From Moraxellaceae bacterium (GTDB lineage Bacteria; Pseudomonadota; Gammaproteobacteria; Pseudomonadales; Moraxellaceae), in NCBI GenBank assembly GCA_029267635.1, contig JAJUIK010000016.1:1-56519 (forward strand): DNA of 56,519 bases, in the 5' to 3' direction. Position numbers and translations under genes: made by a program. The notes beneath the pieces were generated by a model, which made no database searches, was not told the DNA's origin, and worked only from the letters and a program-made list of their open reading frames with translations. Below are positions 25,436-36,075 of the stretch, piece after piece (position 1 is the stretch's first letter; every line of letters starts with the position of its first letter).

Positions 25436-26704
25436 TTATTGTTGCTGGTGCATCCAGCGACGCTGCTGTAAACGCTCACCTTCAACTTCACGCTTATTGC
25501 GTGCCGACTCATACAGTTTGGTACCTTTGAGTTCCGGTGGCAGATAGTCCTGCAAAACAAAATGCTCCGGATAATCATGGGGATAAAGATAATCTACACC
25601 ATAACCCTGCTGTTTCATCAATTGCGTAGGTGCATTTCTTAAGTGTAATGGCACAGGCAGATTGGCAGTTTTGTCAGCCAGCTCTAAAGCACGATTGATG
25701 GCTAGATAAGTACTGTTACTTTTGGCACTGGTCGCCAGATATACCGCACATTGCCCCAGAATAATCCGCGCTTCGGGCATACCCACCGCCTGCACAGAAC
25801 GGAAACACTCCCCCGCCAGCAGCAACGCATTCGGATTGGAGTTACCAATATCTTCCGAAGCGGCAATCAGCATCCGACGGGCAATAAATACCGGATCTTC
25901 ACCGCCCTTGAGCATTCGCGCCATCCAGTACAAGGTGGCATCCGGGTCACTGCCGCGAATGGATTTGATAAAGGCAGAAACCAGATCGTAATGCTGCTCA
26001 CCAGACTTGTCATAACGGGCAATATTCTGCTGCGCGACCTTTACCACCACAGCATTGTTGATGTGATTTTCCACTTCGGGTTCAAAGGTACTGGCGATCA
26101 GATCCAGCAAGTTGAGAGCCTTGCGTGCATCACCCGCGGCAAACTGAATCAGTGCTTCATATTCTTCAATCTGGATATGACGTTCTTTCAGAAATGCATC
26201 GGCCTGAATCGCCTTATTTAACAAGGTCTGAATGGCGGCTGCATCGAGTGCATTTAGCGTATAGACCTGGCAACGCGATAACAGCGCACTGTTCACTTCA
26301 AAAGAGGGATTTTCAGTGGTCGCCCCGATCAGGGTGATCTTGCCTTTCTCCACAGCATTGAGCAAAGCATCCTGCTGCGATTTGTTAAAACGGTGAATCT
26401 CGTCAATAAACACCACCGGTGTAATGAGATCCCCGGCCTGAGCAATCACATCGCGGAGTTCTTTTACCCCGGTATTTAAGGCAGACAAACTGACAAACGG
26501 ACGGTCAACTGCTTGCGCCAGCAATAACGCAATGGTGGTTTTTCCCACGCCCGGTGGACCCCAGAAAATAATGGAAGGGAGATGCCCCTGATCAATCATT
26601 TGCCTTAAAGGAGCATGCTCTCCCAATAAATGGTCCTGCCCAATGATTTCTGATAAATCACGTGGGCGTAAGCGTTCAGGTAGTGGAATTTGCGTCTCTG
26701 ACAT
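25436..26704 (-). CDS. rarA: Replication-associated recombination protein A (AAA+ ATPase)
   Basis: 422-aa RarA/MgsA, a cytosolic clamp-loader-like ATPase acting at stalled replication forks. Walker A is GPPGVGKT (49-56), Walker [20 protein letters not shown] (around 96-114), sensor 1 [12 protein letters not shown] near 131 and the arginine finger LLSRC region near 146. The MgsA C-terminal domain carries [14 protein letters not shown] and the [12 protein letters not shown] segment near 270. Length is close to the E. coli protein. The upstream spacing to the ATG lacks a strong Shine-Dalgarno. It is convergent with nothing; the hemolysin-like operon starts about 210 bp downstream of its stop on the same strand. 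Confidence 0.95.
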   Translation of the reverse strand: MSETQIPLPERLRPRDLSEIIGQDHLLGEHAPLRQMIDQGHLPSIIFWGPPGVGKTTIALLLAQAVDRPFVSLSALNTGVKELRDVIAQAGDLITPVVFIDEIHRFNKSQQDALLNAVEKGKITLIGATTENPSFEVNSALLSRCQVYTLNALDAAAIQTLLNKAIQADAFLKERHIQIEEYEALIQFAAGDARKALNLLDLIASTFEPEVENHINNAVVVKVAQQNIARYDKSGEQHYDLVSAFIKSIRGSDPDATLYWMARMLKGGEDPVFIARRMLIAASEDIGNSNPNALLLAGECFRSVQAVGMPEARIILGQCAVYLATSAKSNSTYLAINRALELADKTANLPVPLHLRNAPTQLMKQQGYGVDYLYPHDYPEHFVLQDYLPPELKGTKLYESARNKREVEGERLQQRRWMHQQQ

Positions 26705-26822
26705 TGTCGTTATTCATGCTTAATCCAAGGCTCTAGTCTATGTGGTCAGAACAAAATCTACAATTTCAAACTGCAATAATCGCTGAGATTTACCTGAACT
26801 GCTGATGATCCTAAAAAATGTC

Positions 26823-27275
26823 CTAGCGTACCCAGCGCACAATATATTCATCAATGTCTTCTTCACTGATCTGCACTTCAGAAATGCAGCGTCCGGCGGC
26901 AGATTTTTTGGCCTTGATGACACTTTGTCGGGAACCAGTATTCAAATAATGCCAGGAAGGTAAATTTTTGCCTTCATGTAAACGGCGATAGGCACAACTG
27001 GGTGGTAACCAGTGAATGGTCGGCAATTTATCAGCAGTTAACTGAATACAATCTGGAACCTGTTGGCGCCGGTTGGCATAGTCCTGACAGCGTGCGGTTT
27101 TACAGTCGAGTAACTTGCACGCCACTTTGGTATAGGCCACTTCCGCAGTATCTTCATCTTCAAGCTTGACCAGACAGCACAAACCGCAGCCGTCACAGAG
27201 CGCTTCCCACTCGGCATTGCTGAGCTGATCTAAAGGGTATTTTTTCCAGAATTGGGGACGAAGTTCGTTAGACAT
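26823..27275 (-). CDS. YcgN-family cysteine cluster protein (UPF0260)
   Basis: 150-aa protein with the cysteine cluster CDGCGLCCLVKLED near residue 27-40, further cysteines in CKLLDCKTARCQDY near 55-68 and C near the LPPSCAYR segment, suggesting a zinc or iron-sulfur centre. Residues LRPQFWKKYPLDQLSNAEWEALC are the usual UPF0260 N-terminus. The start at 27275 (MSNELRP) is preferred over a TTG at 27290. Molecular function of the family is not known. No operon partner on either side. Confidence 0.88.
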   Translation of the reverse strand: MSNELRPQFWKKYPLDQLSNAEWEALCDGCGLCCLVKLEDEDTAEVAYTKVACKLLDCKTARCQDYANRRQQVPDCIQLTADKLPTIHWLPPSCAYRRLHEGKNLPSWHYLNTGSRQSVIKAKKSAAGRCISEVQISEEDIDEYIVRWVR

Positions 27276-27474
27276 GGGCTTATCAACCAATCAATACACG
27301 CGGCATTATAGCAGTTCTCCGCCTGTTCAATGCTGCTCTGACCGGCTTACAGGGCCTTACAAATCCATCACTTATCTTTATAGAGCGGATACTTTTTAAA
27401 CAAAAAGCCCATATAGGCCGCTATCCTGCTTGCCTATACTGAATTCACATCAATAAGAATATGGAGATCATGCC

Positions 27475-27633
27475 ATGTTTCGTTGGGCTATTATTTTTGC
27501 TGTTATTGCCTTAATTGCCAGTCTGCTTGGATTTGGTGGTGTAGCAGGTCTATCCAGAGAGTTCGCTGTTGTGTTACTGGTGATCGCTGTGATCTTGGCA
27601 ATTGTCGGCTTTATTTCACGCGGCAGGGTTTAG
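27475..27633 (+). CDS. DUF1328 (YtjA-like) small membrane protein
   Basis: 52-aa protein beginning [20 protein letters not shown] and ending FISRGRV, with two hydrophobic spans around a GGVAGLSRE turn. This is the DUF1328/YtjA pattern, an inner-membrane micro-protein of unknown function often induced by stress. GGAG lies 9-10 bases upstream of the ATG. It is followed directly by a strong terminator, so it is monocistronic. Confidence 0.88.
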   Translation: MFRWAIIFAVIALIASLLGFGGVAGLSREFAVVLLVIAVILAIVGFISRGRV

Positions 27634-27660
27634 CTTCTGTCCCGTTTTTTAAACCAGAAG

Positions 27661-27691
27661 AAAAAGAAGGATCCTGATCCTTCTTTTTTTA
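27661..27691 (+). terminator. Terminator after the DUF1328 gene
   Basis: AGAAGGATC (27665-27673) pairs with GATCCTTCT (27676-27684), 2-nt spacer, then a T run. Confidence 0.9.
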
Positions 27692-27815
27692 TGGCAATTT
27701 TGCAAAAAAAATAATTTCTCACATTTCTTTGCTTCAGTTACATTCTATGTGATTTCGCTGCAATCTTTTTATGTTTTAATCAAGCAATTCGCTTATGTAT
27801 ACAAGGATTTAACTC

Positions 27816-28556
27816 ATGACTGTAACCATCAAAACCCGTGAAATTCACTACACTGCTGCAGATGGTAGCGAACTGATCGGTTATTTTGCCGCGCCTGAAA
27901 GTGAAACGCCGGTCGCAGGTGTACTGGTTGCGCCAGAATGGTGGGGACGTAATGAATATACTGAACAACGCGCACGTGAACTGGCCGAACATGGTTATGC
28001 CGCACTGGCCATTGATATGTATGGCGACAAAAAAGTCACCACCACTGCCAGCCAAGCCAATGAATGGATGATGCAGACTTTTCAGGATCCGGACACAATT
28101 GTGACGCGGGCGTCAGCAGGTTTAAATACGTTGGCCTCTCAAACTGAAGTCAAGGCCGATCAACTGGCCGCGATTGGCTTCTGTTATGGCGGCAAAGTGG
28201 TCCTGGATCTGGCACGTTCCGGTGCTCCCCTGAAGGCTGTGGCCACTTTCCATGGCAACCTGACCCCGAAAGCGCCGGCAGAAAAAGGCAAGGTACAGGC
28301 GGAAATTCTGGTGTTACACGGCGAACTTGACAGCATGGTGACCTTGGATGATGTCGCAGCATTTAAGGCAGAAATGCATGCCGCCGAAGTAGAGCATGAA
28401 GTGATCGTACTCGAAGATGCTAAGCATGGCTTCAGTAACCCGCTGGCCGATGAACGTGCCAAAGCCAATGGTGTGGACCTTGGCTACAATGCGGAAGCTG
28501 AAAAACAGGCACTTGCGAAGATGTATGAACTGCTACAGCGTCAGCTAGGCGAATAA
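27816..28556 (+). CDS. Dienelactone hydrolase family protein
   Basis: 246-aa alpha/beta hydrolase. The nucleophile is C127 or so in AIGFCYGGK (GxCxGG motif of dienelactone hydrolases). The acid residue is in LVLHGELDSMV near 172, and the histidine in DAKHGFSNP near 204. WWGRNEYTEQRARELAEHGY and AIDMYGDKK are typical N-terminal motifs. Cytosolic, no signal peptide. AAGGA precedes the ATG. The role in aromatic lactone breakdown is not supported by neighbours, so it may be a general carboxylesterase. Confidence 0.9.
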   Translation: MTVTIKTREIHYTAADGSELIGYFAAPESETPVAGVLVAPEWWGRNEYTEQRARELAEHGYAALAIDMYGDKKVTTTASQANEWMMQTFQDPDTIVTRASAGLNTLASQTEVKADQLAAIGFCYGGKVVLDLARSGAPLKAVATFHGNLTPKAPAEKGKVQAEILVLHGELDSMVTLDDVAAFKAEMHAAEVEHEVIVLEDAKHGFSNPLADERAKANGVDLGYNAEAEKQALAKMYELLQRQLGE

Positions 28557-28564
28557 TCTTTACA

Positions 28565-28592
28565 GCACAGCATCGCTCGCAGGATGCTGTGC
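28565..28592 (+). terminator. Hairpin between the hydrolase and HIT genes
   Basis: GCACAGCATC (28565-28574) pairs with GATGCTGTGC (28583-28592) around an 8-nt loop. No T run follows, so termination is uncertain. Confidence 0.45.
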
Positions 28593-28640
28593 TCCCTAAT
28601 AATTCCAAGATGAAAACAAAATCAAAAAGAGGACTCCGCC

Positions 28641-29006
28641 ATGACTGAAACCAATTGCCCGTATTGCAACTTCGATGATTTTGATGTGATCCATAAAAAT
28701 GATTATGGTGCGATCTTGCCGGAACTCAAACCTTTATCCAAAGGCCATTGCGTGATTGTACCGCTACGTCATGTCAGTTCATTTTTTGACATTACCGACA
28801 AAGAGCGTAAAAGTCTGGTGTCCTTGCTGGAATTGGCACGTAATGAACTGCAGCTGCGCCATCAACCTGAAGGCTTCCATATTGGCTTTAATGATGGTGC
28901 CGTGTTTGGTGAAAAATCCCAACATTTACACATCCATATTATCCCGCGCTACAAAGGTCAAACCCTGCAACTGGATGAACGCTGGGGCATTATCAGCAGC
29001 AACTAA
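28641..29006 (+). CDS. HIT family nucleotide hydrolase/transferase
   Basis: 121-aa histidine-triad protein. The HxHxHxx motif appears as QHLHIHIIPR near residue 94-103; GHCVIVPLRHVSSF near 35-48 and the N-terminal zinc-like CPYC (6-9) are also visible. Such proteins hydrolyse nucleotide phosphoramidates or diadenosine compounds in the cytosol. A good GAGGA site lies before the ATG. It stands between the hydrolase and mutY in the same direction with separate promoters likely. Confidence 0.9.
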   Translation: MTETNCPYCNFDDFDVIHKNDYGAILPELKPLSKGHCVIVPLRHVSSFFDITDKERKSLVSLLELARNELQLRHQPEGFHIGFNDGAVFGEKSQHLHIHIIPRYKGQTLQLDERWGIISSN

Positions 29007-29111
29007 GCTTCAGGTATGCGATAGCATCCTGATAGCTTGGGGTGGAATGCCAAGATCTGCACTGCACCCGCCCCTTTTTCTCAATTCATCTCCTGTTCCC
29101 CATGCTTTGCT

Positions 29112-29117
29112 TTATAA
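29112..29117 (+). promoter_or_regulatory. Probable -10 of mutY
   Basis: A consensus TATAAT lies 30 bp upstream of the mutY ATG. No good -35 hexamer is seen. Confidence 0.4.
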
Positions 29118-29146
29118 TGTCGTGCCCGTTTTCATCTGTGTATGGC

Positions 29147-30181
29147 ATGACTCAATTTTCCTTTTCCGATGCACTGCTGTCCTGGTTCGATCAACATGGC
29201 CGGCATGATTTACCTTGGCAAGTGACCGATGACCCTTACAAGGTCTGGGTGTCGGAAATCATGTTGCAGCAGACTCAGGTCAAAACCGTACTGCAATATT
29301 TCGGGCGCTTTATCCAGCGTTTTCCGGATGTCGATGCACTCGGTCGAGCCAGCTGGGACGAGGTTGCACCCTACTGGGCAGGACTGGGTTATTACGCCCG
29401 GGCACGCAACCTGCATAAAGCGGCAGGCATCGTCAGCCGCAATGGCCAGTTTCCAACCAGCCTGGAACAATGGATGGAATTACCCGGGATTGGTCGCTCT
29501 ACCGCCGGTGCCCTCATGTCACTCGGTTTACGCCAGTATGGAGTGATTCTGGATGGTAACGTAAAACGGGTACTGGCACGTTTTTTTGCCATTGAGGATG
29601 ATCTGTCTAAGCCCGTGCACGAACGTGCCTTATGGCAACGTGCGGAACAGCTCTGCCCGAGCGAACGCAATCATGATTACACTCAGGCGATTATGGATTT
29701 GGGTGCTACCATCTGTACCCCGAAGAAACCATTGTGCCTGTACTGCCCGATGCAGATGCATTGCCAGGCACATCAACAGGGTTTGGAAAACGAACTGCCG
29801 TTTAAAAAAACCAAGAAACCGGTTCCGGTTAAATCCGCCCAGGTCATGCTGCTGCACTGCGAGGATGAATGGTTGTGGCTGCAACGGCCACCCAGCGGTT
29901 TATGGGGTGGGCTGTGGTGCTTGCCGATCTTTGAAGAAAACCATGTTTTTTCCGAGCAGCAACGTCGCTTAAAACTCATCAGTACAGATCCGGTCACGCA
30001 GATTTCCCATAGTTTTACCCACTTTACCTGGCTGTTAGATGCACATGTTTTCGCTATTGAAACCGAGCTGAAAGAATACCTCAGCAGCGAGCTGGAGGGC
30101 ACCTGGTTAAGTCCGCAACAGGCAACTGATTTAGGCATTCCGACAGCCATGAAGAAATTGATCTCGGCAGTAGATCTATGA
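29147..30181 (+). CDS. mutY: A/G-specific adenine DNA glycosylase
   Basis: 344-aa MutY, which removes adenine mispaired with 8-oxoguanine. Catalytic E37 lies in SEIMLQQTQV, the helix-hairpin-helix is LPGIGRSTAGAL (112-123), the catalytic aspartate is D136 in VILDGNVKRV, and the iron-sulfur ligands follow C-x6-C-x2-C-x5-C (C190, C197, C200, C206). A NUDIX-like MutT-type C-terminal domain (about 225-344) reads the 8-oxoG strand. ATG 29147 is used because it gives the normal MTQFSFSDALL start; the extended frame upstream to 29042 contains the promoter. Confidence 0.96.
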   Translation: MTQFSFSDALLSWFDQHGRHDLPWQVTDDPYKVWVSEIMLQQTQVKTVLQYFGRFIQRFPDVDALGRASWDEVAPYWAGLGYYARARNLHKAAGIVSRNGQFPTSLEQWMELPGIGRSTAGALMSLGLRQYGVILDGNVKRVLARFFAIEDDLSKPVHERALWQRAEQLCPSERNHDYTQAIMDLGATICTPKKPLCLYCPMQMHCQAHQQGLENELPFKKTKKPVPVKSAQVMLLHCEDEWLWLQRPPSGLWGGLWCLPIFEENHVFSEQQRRLKLISTDPVTQISHSFTHFTWLLDAHVFAIETELKEYLSSELEGTWLSPQQATDLGIPTAMKKLISAVDL

Positions 30182-30241
30182 CATAGTCAAGGCACTCCGC
30201 TGATCAATCTGGATAACAATAACAGAAAGGAAAAACAGCCC

Positions 30242-30778
30242 GTGCCTTACTTGCTTCACTATGCCCTGTTAAGTTTTTGCGCCATTCTCCTAGCAGCTTG
30301 CACCTCGACACCACAAAAACCAGCTGCGCTTTCACCCGTTCTGATGGCCAAATTGCAAGGCATGACCTTACCCGATCGTATGCCGGTACCGGTCCATCAG
30401 GTCAAAGCACGCCAACTGAAAGACACTTGGGGTGCTTCGCGCAATGGCGGACGCCTACATGAAGGCATCGATATCATGGCTCCACGTGGAACAAAAGTGT
30501 ATAGCACCACCGAAGGTCTAGTGGCCGATCTGCGTAACAATAATCTGGGCGGCATCGTGGTATGGGTTCTCGGCCCTGCCGGATCATGGCATTATTATGC
30601 CCATCTTGATGAGCACAAACGCGGGCTACAAGTCGGTGATTATGTGAAAAAAGGTGACCTGCTCGGTTATGTGGGCAATAGCGGCAATGCCCGTCACACC
30701 GCTGCCCATTTGCATTATAGTATTTATCTCGACGGCAAAGGCCGTGGAGCCACCAACCCTTATCCTTATCTACGTTAG
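30242..30778 (+). CDS. M23 (LytM) family peptidase lipoprotein
   Basis: 178-aa envelope protein with lipobox ILLAAC (C20). The LytM domain (about 55-178) keeps the zinc ligands H73 and D77 in RLHEGIDIMAPRG and H158 in AAHLHYSIY, plus catalytic H121 and H156. It therefore looks active as a peptidoglycan DD-endopeptidase, unlike activator-type EnvC/NlpD proteins. The start is GTG at 30242 with AAGGA about 10 bases upstream. It is 60 bp downstream of mutY and 10 bp before the next small gene, probably one operon with it. Confidence 0.9.
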   Translation: MPYLLHYALLSFCAILLAACTSTPQKPAALSPVLMAKLQGMTLPDRMPVPVHQVKARQLKDTWGASRNGGRLHEGIDIMAPRGTKVYSTTEGLVADLRNNNLGGIVVWVLGPAGSWHYYAHLDEHKRGLQVGDYVKKGDLLGYVGNSGNARHTAAHLHYSIYLDGKGRGATNPYPYLR

Positions 30779-30787
30779 GAAGTTTTC

Positions 30788-31033
30788 ATGTCAGAAGCCC
30801 TTATCAATCGTCTGGTCGAATTTGCAGAATCCGGCAATCAACAAAAGATTGTCTCTGGCGGGCAGAGCTATCAGGGCTGGATCATGGAAATTACCGAAGA
30901 TGCTCTCATGATCAGTACCGGTTTTGCGGATAAATCCGGCAAAGATTTCTGGCTCAACTTTGATGACTTACAGCAGGCTGAACTGTATTACTGGGACAAT
31001 CGGCAGGATCAATGGATGGCTTTTCAACTGTAA
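30788..31033 (+). CDS. Conserved small hypothetical protein
   Basis: 81-aa cytosolic acidic protein without signal peptide. Visible features are a GNQQKIVSGGQSYQGWIMEI strand pair in the middle (split 16-35) and a Trp/Tyr-rich C-terminus (YYWDNRQDQW). The look is that of a small beta-barrel/Sm-like domain, but I do not recognise the family. It sits 10 bp after the M23 gene, with AGGAAG before its ATG, and 17 bp before tag, so it is clearly expressed with them. Confidence 0.78.
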   Translation: MSEALINRLVEFAESGNQQKIVSGGQSYQGWIMEITEDALMISTGFADKSGKDFWLNFDDLQQAELYYWDNRQDQWMAFQL

Positions 31034-31049
31034 TGCATGAGAGAAATGC

Positions 31050-31616
31050 ATGACCCGACAGCGTTGTGGCTGGTGTGGAACAGATCCGCTCTATCAGGCC
31101 TATCATGATGATGAGTGGGGCCAGCCCCTGTATGATGAACAACGGCTGTTTGAAATGCTCTGTCTGGAAGGCCAGCAGGCCGGCCTATCCTGGTTCACCG
31201 TACTGAAAAAACGCGAATGCTATCGCCAGCATTTCTTCCAGTATTCGATTGGACAGATTGCCGCTTTTACCGATGCCGAATTGCAACTGAAATGTCAGGA
31301 TACCGGTCTCATCCGGCATTTGGGTAAGCTCACCGCCATTCGTGACAATGCCCGTGCCTGGCAACAGCTCAAGCAGCACGGAGTTGATCTGGTGGCCTGG
31401 TTATGGGATTTCACTTCCTCTCCCCGGCCTATCAATTGCGTGGTAGATTATCATCAGGCACCGGCACACACCGAAGCCAGCCAGCGCCTGTCCAAGACAC
31501 TCAAACAACACGGCTTTAAATTTGTCGGCCCCACTATCTGCTATGCGTTTATGCAGGCCGTGGGTATGGTCGATGATCATGAAAATCACTGTACTTTTAA
31601 ATCGCAACCGGAATAA
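31050..31616 (+). CDS. tag: DNA-3-methyladenine glycosylase I
   Basis: 188-aa Tag enzyme of base excision repair. Zinc ligands are present: C6 in RCGWCG, H19 in QAYHDDEWG, and the C-terminal histidine and cysteine in [23 protein letters not shown] (about 31-46) forms the base-binding pocket. Length matches E. coli Tag (187 aa). It overlaps nothing and is followed after 22 bp by the alcohol dehydrogenase gene. Confidence 0.96.
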   Translation: MTRQRCGWCGTDPLYQAYHDDEWGQPLYDEQRLFEMLCLEGQQAGLSWFTVLKKRECYRQHFFQYSIGQIAAFTDAELQLKCQDTGLIRHLGKLTAIRDNARAWQQLKQHGVDLVAWLWDFTSSPRPINCVVDYHQAPAHTEASQRLSKTLKQHGFKFVGPTICYAFMQAVGMVDDHENHCTFKSQPE

Positions 31617-31638
31617 TGCAAGATCAAAAGGAATGCTT

Positions 31639-32661
31639 ATGAGCGACAATCTCATTCAGGCCTACGCAGCCATGCAGGCCGGTGAACCCCTCGTCCCTTA
31701 TCAATTTGACGCCGGCGAATTACAGCCGCATCAGGTTGAGGTTCAGGTCGAGTATTGTGGCCTGTGCCACTCCGATATTTCCATTATCCATAATGACTGG
31801 CGCTCATCCGTCTACCCGGTCGTGCCGGGTCATGAAATTATTGGCCGAATCCGCCGTTTGGGATCGGAAGCCAAAGGCCTCAAAATCGGCCAGCGTGTCG
31901 GTATCGGCTGGACAGCAGAGAGTTGCCAGTATTGTGACTTCTGTATGGATGGCCAGGCGGTACAGTGTACGGGAGAACGTATTGCCACCATTGTCAATCA
32001 TGCCGGCGGTTTTGCCGATAAAGTCCGTGCCGGCTGGCAATGGGTGATTCCATTACCAGATGATCTCGATCCGGAAAGTGCCGGCCCTCTATTATGTGGT
32101 GGCATTACCGTCTTTAATCCCATCTTGAAACACAAGATTCAGGCCATTCATCATGTCGGTGTGATCGGTATTGGCGGTCTGGGGCATATCGCGATCAAAT
32201 TGCTTAAAGCCTGGGGCTGTGAAATTACCGCCTTTACCTCCAATCTGGATAAAACCGCAGAACTGCAAGCCATGGGTGCTGATCACGTGGTGAATAGCCG
32301 GGATTCAGAGGCATTAAAGAGCCAGCGAGGCAAGTTCGATCTGCTGCTGAGCACCGTCAATGTCACTCTTGACTGGCCCGCCTATCTCAGTACGCTGGCG
32401 CCGAATGGCACGGCGCATTTACTCGGCCTCACGCTGGAACCAATTCCGGTTTCTGCCGGTAGTCTGATCAGTGCGGCAAGATCGATTAGCGGTTCTTCAA
32501 CCGGCTCTCCAGCGACTTTACGACAGCTGCTCAAGTTCGCCGCGCGAAAAAACATTGCACCGCAAATTGAACTGTTCCCGATGTCACAAATCAATCAAGC
32601 CATTGAGCATTTACATTCGGGTAAAGCGCGTTACCGCATTGTACTCAAAGCTGATTTCTAA
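31639..32661 (+). CDS. Zinc-dependent NAD(P) alcohol dehydrogenase (CAD/YahK-like)
   Basis: 340-aa medium-chain dehydrogenase. Catalytic zinc ligands are C40 in CGLCHSD and H in PGHEIIG (about 64); structural zinc cysteines follow [15 protein letters not shown] (about 97-111). The Rossmann motif is [11 protein letters not shown] near 178. These match the cinnamyl-alcohol/YahK group of broad-range NADPH aldehyde reductases. ATG 31639 is chosen because AAAAGGA lies 6 bases upstream; the ATG at 31633 is too close to it. The terminator downstream is shared with convergent dapB. Confidence 0.9.
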   Translation: MSDNLIQAYAAMQAGEPLVPYQFDAGELQPHQVEVQVEYCGLCHSDISIIHNDWRSSVYPVVPGHEIIGRIRRLGSEAKGLKIGQRVGIGWTAESCQYCDFCMDGQAVQCTGERIATIVNHAGGFADKVRAGWQWVIPLPDDLDPESAGPLLCGGITVFNPILKHKIQAIHHVGVIGIGGLGHIAIKLLKAWGCEITAFTSNLDKTAELQAMGADHVVNSRDSEALKSQRGKFDLLLSTVNVTLDWPAYLSTLAPNGTAHLLGLTLEPIPVSAGSLISAARSISGSSTGSPATLRQLLKFAARKNIAPQIELFPMSQINQAIEHLHSGKARYRIVLKADF

Positions 32662-32686
32662 ACTTTTCAGTTCAGAAACATACAAA

Positions 32687-32713
32687 AATGGCCAGGAATT
32701 CAACCTGGCCATT
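32687..32713. terminator. Bidirectional terminator between the alcohol dehydrogenase gene and dapB
   Basis: AATGGCCAGG (32687-32696) pairs with CCTGGCCATT (32704-32713) around a 7-nt loop, between two convergent genes. Confidence 0.8.
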
Positions 32714-32736
32714 TGCCTGACACACTCAATGCATGA

Positions 32737-33866
<1,130 letters not shown>

Positions 33867-34292
33867 ATGCATTCAAAAATAATCACTTTAGCTGCAGTTT
33901 TGGGAATGGTGAGCTTACCGGCATTTGCAGAATCTGCAATTCAACCAGGTGACACTTTGGAAAGCCTCTCTAAAGTACGCATCAGCACCACGGTAAACGG
34001 CCAACCAGGTTCAATCAAGCAATTGGCTGCTGCAGGTCAAATTAAAGTGGCTGAAGCAGATCTTCCTGTCAGCGTTGAAGATATTGACAGCATTATGGAA
34101 GAAACCACAGCGCCAGAAGCAGCAAAAGTAGAAGCACCAGCAGCTGAGACAAAACCGGTTGAAGCAGCAAAAGCAGAAGTGCCAGCAACTGAGAAAAAGC
34201 CAGTTGAAGCGAGCAAAGCAGCAACTGAAACTGCGCCAGCAGCTGAAGAAATGGTCAGCGTAGAAGATATTGACCCTGCTGAACCGGTATAA
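33867..34292 (+). CDS. Exported Ala/Glu/Lys/Pro-repeat protein
   Basis: 141 aa with a Sec signal peptide (cleavage after AFA near residue 21). After a 60-residue conserved-looking part (IQPGDTLESLSKVRISTTVN), residues about 82-127 are tandem repeats of roughly 15 residues: VEAPAAETKPVEAAK, AEVPATEKKPVEASK and a decayed third unit. The short word SVEDID occurs on both sides of the repeats (about 70 and 131). An extended, charged periplasmic spacer, perhaps spanning peptidoglycan, is likely; the function is unknown. AAGGAG precedes the ATG. A 10-bp perfect hairpin (34300-34329) follows the stop. Confidence 0.78.
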   Translation: MHSKIITLAAVLGMVSLPAFAESAIQPGDTLESLSKVRISTTVNGQPGSIKQLAAAGQIKVAEADLPVSVEDIDSIMEETTAPEAAKVEAPAAETKPVEAAKAEVPATEKKPVEASKAATETAPAAEEMVSVEDIDPAEPV

Positions 34293-34299
34293 GTCACGA

Positions 34300-34329
34300 C
34301 ACGTGTTTGTTGACCACCGCAAACACGTG
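34300..34329 (+). terminator. Hairpin just after the repeat protein stop codon
   Basis: CACGTGTTTG (34300-34309) pairs exactly with CAAACACGTG (34320-34329). No T run follows, so it may protect the mRNA end rather than terminate. Confidence 0.45.
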
Positions 34330-34410
34330 ACTACAAATAAAAAATTCCAGAATAAAAAAGATCAGCTAAAAAATTAATAATAACAATGCATTTCAAATAG
34401 ACATAAAAAT

Positions 34411-34456
34411 GCGGGGACCGGTTAGAGTTTTCACCCCAACCGGTCCCCGCAAGTTT
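34411..34456. terminator. Bidirectional terminator between the repeat protein gene and dnaJ
   Basis: A 13-bp perfect stem, GCGGGGACCGGTT (34411-34423) with its complement at 34438-34450, with T runs on both strands. It ends both the plus-strand repeat protein gene and minus-strand dnaJ. Confidence 0.9.
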
Positions 34457-34477
34457 TTAATCGCGTGTCAGACCAGA

Positions 34478-35593
34478 TTAGTCAAACAGGCGATCAAAGA
34501 AGGATTTTTTCTTTGGTGAAGATTTATTGTCATCTCCATCCAACGTGGCTTGTAATTCTTTCAGCAATTCACGCTGACGACTGGTCAGGTTGATTGGCGT
34601 TTCTACCACAATACGACAGAGTAAATCACCGACCATACTGCTACGCACCGGACGCACCCCTTTACCGCGTAAACGGAACAGTTTACCGGTTTGCGTGCCT
34701 TCCGGAATTTTCAGGCTGACACGGCCATCGAGGGTCGGAATCTGGATTTCTTTACCCAAAGCAGCATCGGCAATGGTAATCGGCACATCCATATACAGGT
34801 CTGCACCATCACGCTGGAACACTTCATGCTCGCGCACCACAACTTCGACATACAGGTCACCGGCCTGGCCGTCACGGATCGCCTCACCTTTACCACTCAA
34901 GCGGACACGGTCACCATTATCTACACCGGCAGGAATGGTAACTTCAAGCGTTTGCTGGCGATCAGCAACACCTGAACCATGACAACTGCCACATGGGTTC
35001 TTGATGATCTTGCCCTGACCGCGACAGGTACCACAGGTTTGCTGTACCGAGAAGAAACCTTGCTGCATGCGCACCTGACCGGCACCATGACAGGTTGGAC
35101 AGGTTTCTACATCGTTCGGATTTTGCGAGCCTTTGCCATCGCAGGCTTCACATGGCGCTGGTGCAGTAAACGTAATGGTTTTTTTCACACCTTTTACGGC
35201 TTCTTCCAGGGTCAGTTCCATCACATAACGCAAATCGGAACCACGACGCTGACGTTGCTGACGACCACCGCCGCCACCAAAAGCCCCACCGAAAATGTCG
35301 CCAAACTGACTAAAGATGTCTTCGGCACTAAAACCACCGAAACCACCACCGCCACCACCAAAGCCACCTTCAAACGCATTGTGGCCCATACGGTCATACA
35401 TGCTGCGTTTTTCGCTGTCGGAAAGAACTTCATAAGCTTCAGAGGCTTCTTTGAATTTTTCTTCAGCTTCAGGATTGTCTGGATTACGGTCCGGGTGATA
35501 TTTCATCGCCAACTTACGGTAGGCTTTTTTAATCTCATCATCACTTGCGGTTTTCGAAACGCCTAAAACCTCATAATAATCACGTTTAGCCAT
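34478..35593 (-). CDS. dnaJ: Chaperone protein DnaJ
   Basis: 371-aa Hsp40 co-chaperone of DnaK. The J domain (5-70) has HPD at 33-35. A Gly/Phe-rich linker follows (about 75-108, with [13 protein letters not shown]). Four CxxCxGxG zinc motifs follow at about 148-210: [24 protein letters not shown] and CGSCHGSG. The C-terminal peptide-binding domains complete a standard type I DnaJ. GAGGAG lies about 12 bases before the ATG. No dnaK is in the window, so the two are not adjacent on this side unless dnaK lies elsewhere. Confidence 0.98.
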   Translation of the reverse strand: MAKRDYYEVLGVSKTASDDEIKKAYRKLAMKYHPDRNPDNPEAEEKFKEASEAYEVLSDSEKRSMYDRMGHNAFEGGFGGGGGGFGGFSAEDIFSQFGDIFGGAFGGGGGRQQRQRRGSDLRYVMELTLEEAVKGVKKTITFTAPAPCEACDGKGSQNPNDVETCPTCHGAGQVRMQQGFFSVQQTCGTCRGQGKIIKNPCGSCHGSGVADRQQTLEVTIPAGVDNGDRVRLSGKGEAIRDGQAGDLYVEVVVREHEVFQRDGADLYMDVPITIADAALGKEIQIPTLDGRVSLKIPEGTQTGKLFRLRGKGVRPVRSSMVGDLLCRIVVETPINLTSRQRELLKELQATLDGDDNKSSPKKKSFFDRLFD

Positions 35594-35697
35594 GACTGGC
35601 GATGCTCCTCACGGAATTCGGGAATAACTGAACTGTGCAGTAAAATTGGGGATGAATCCTGCTTTTACAAGGGTAAAGCAGGACTTTTTTCAACTGC

Positions 35698-36075
35698 TTA
35701 GAAAACAGCCTTGTGTTTAAGATATTTGGACACGCCCTGAATCCAGGCATTCAGCAAATAGAGCCAGGCAATGCCAGAAAAGATCACCCCAGCCACCATG
35801 CAACCGGTCACCCAGAGCTGACTGTCCCAATAAAAGAAAATCAGGGGAATAAACCACAGCGCCGCAAAGGCAGCCAGAATCAGAAACAGAATCATGTTGC
35901 GCATAATCCAGAGCGCATGTGCCTGAATCCAGACCTCAGCCTGATCGACCAACGCGACCTTGCGGGCAAACCAGTATGCCGCAATACCAAACACCACTGT
36001 AAAAAGCGTGAGAAACATGAAGACATAGGAAATCGTAATATAACGACGGTGCAGTTCTAAATTGTCTTGCCCCAT
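35698..36075 (-). CDS. Small inner-membrane protein of unknown function
   Basis: 125 aa with three hydrophobic segments (about 13-33, 57-80 and 86-110) and a positively charged C-terminus (KYLKHKAVF). It has no lipobox or known motif; a GIAAYWFARK segment follows the first span. It lies 104 bp upstream of dnaJ on the same strand with GAGGT before its ATG. I do not recognise a named family; a conserved membrane protein of the lineage is the most that can be said. Confidence 0.75.
   Translation of the reverse strand: MGQDNLELHRRYITISYVFMFLTLFTVVFGIAAYWFARKVALVDQAEVWIQAHALWIMRNMILFLILAAFAALWFIPLIFFYWDSQLWVTGCMVAGVIFSGIAWLYLLNAWIQGVSKYLKHKAVF

Noticed and set aside
34979..35566. 195-codon frame antisense to dnaJ
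   Set aside because: Lies wholly inside dnaJ, and its composition is the mirror of the Gly-rich and zinc-finger codons.
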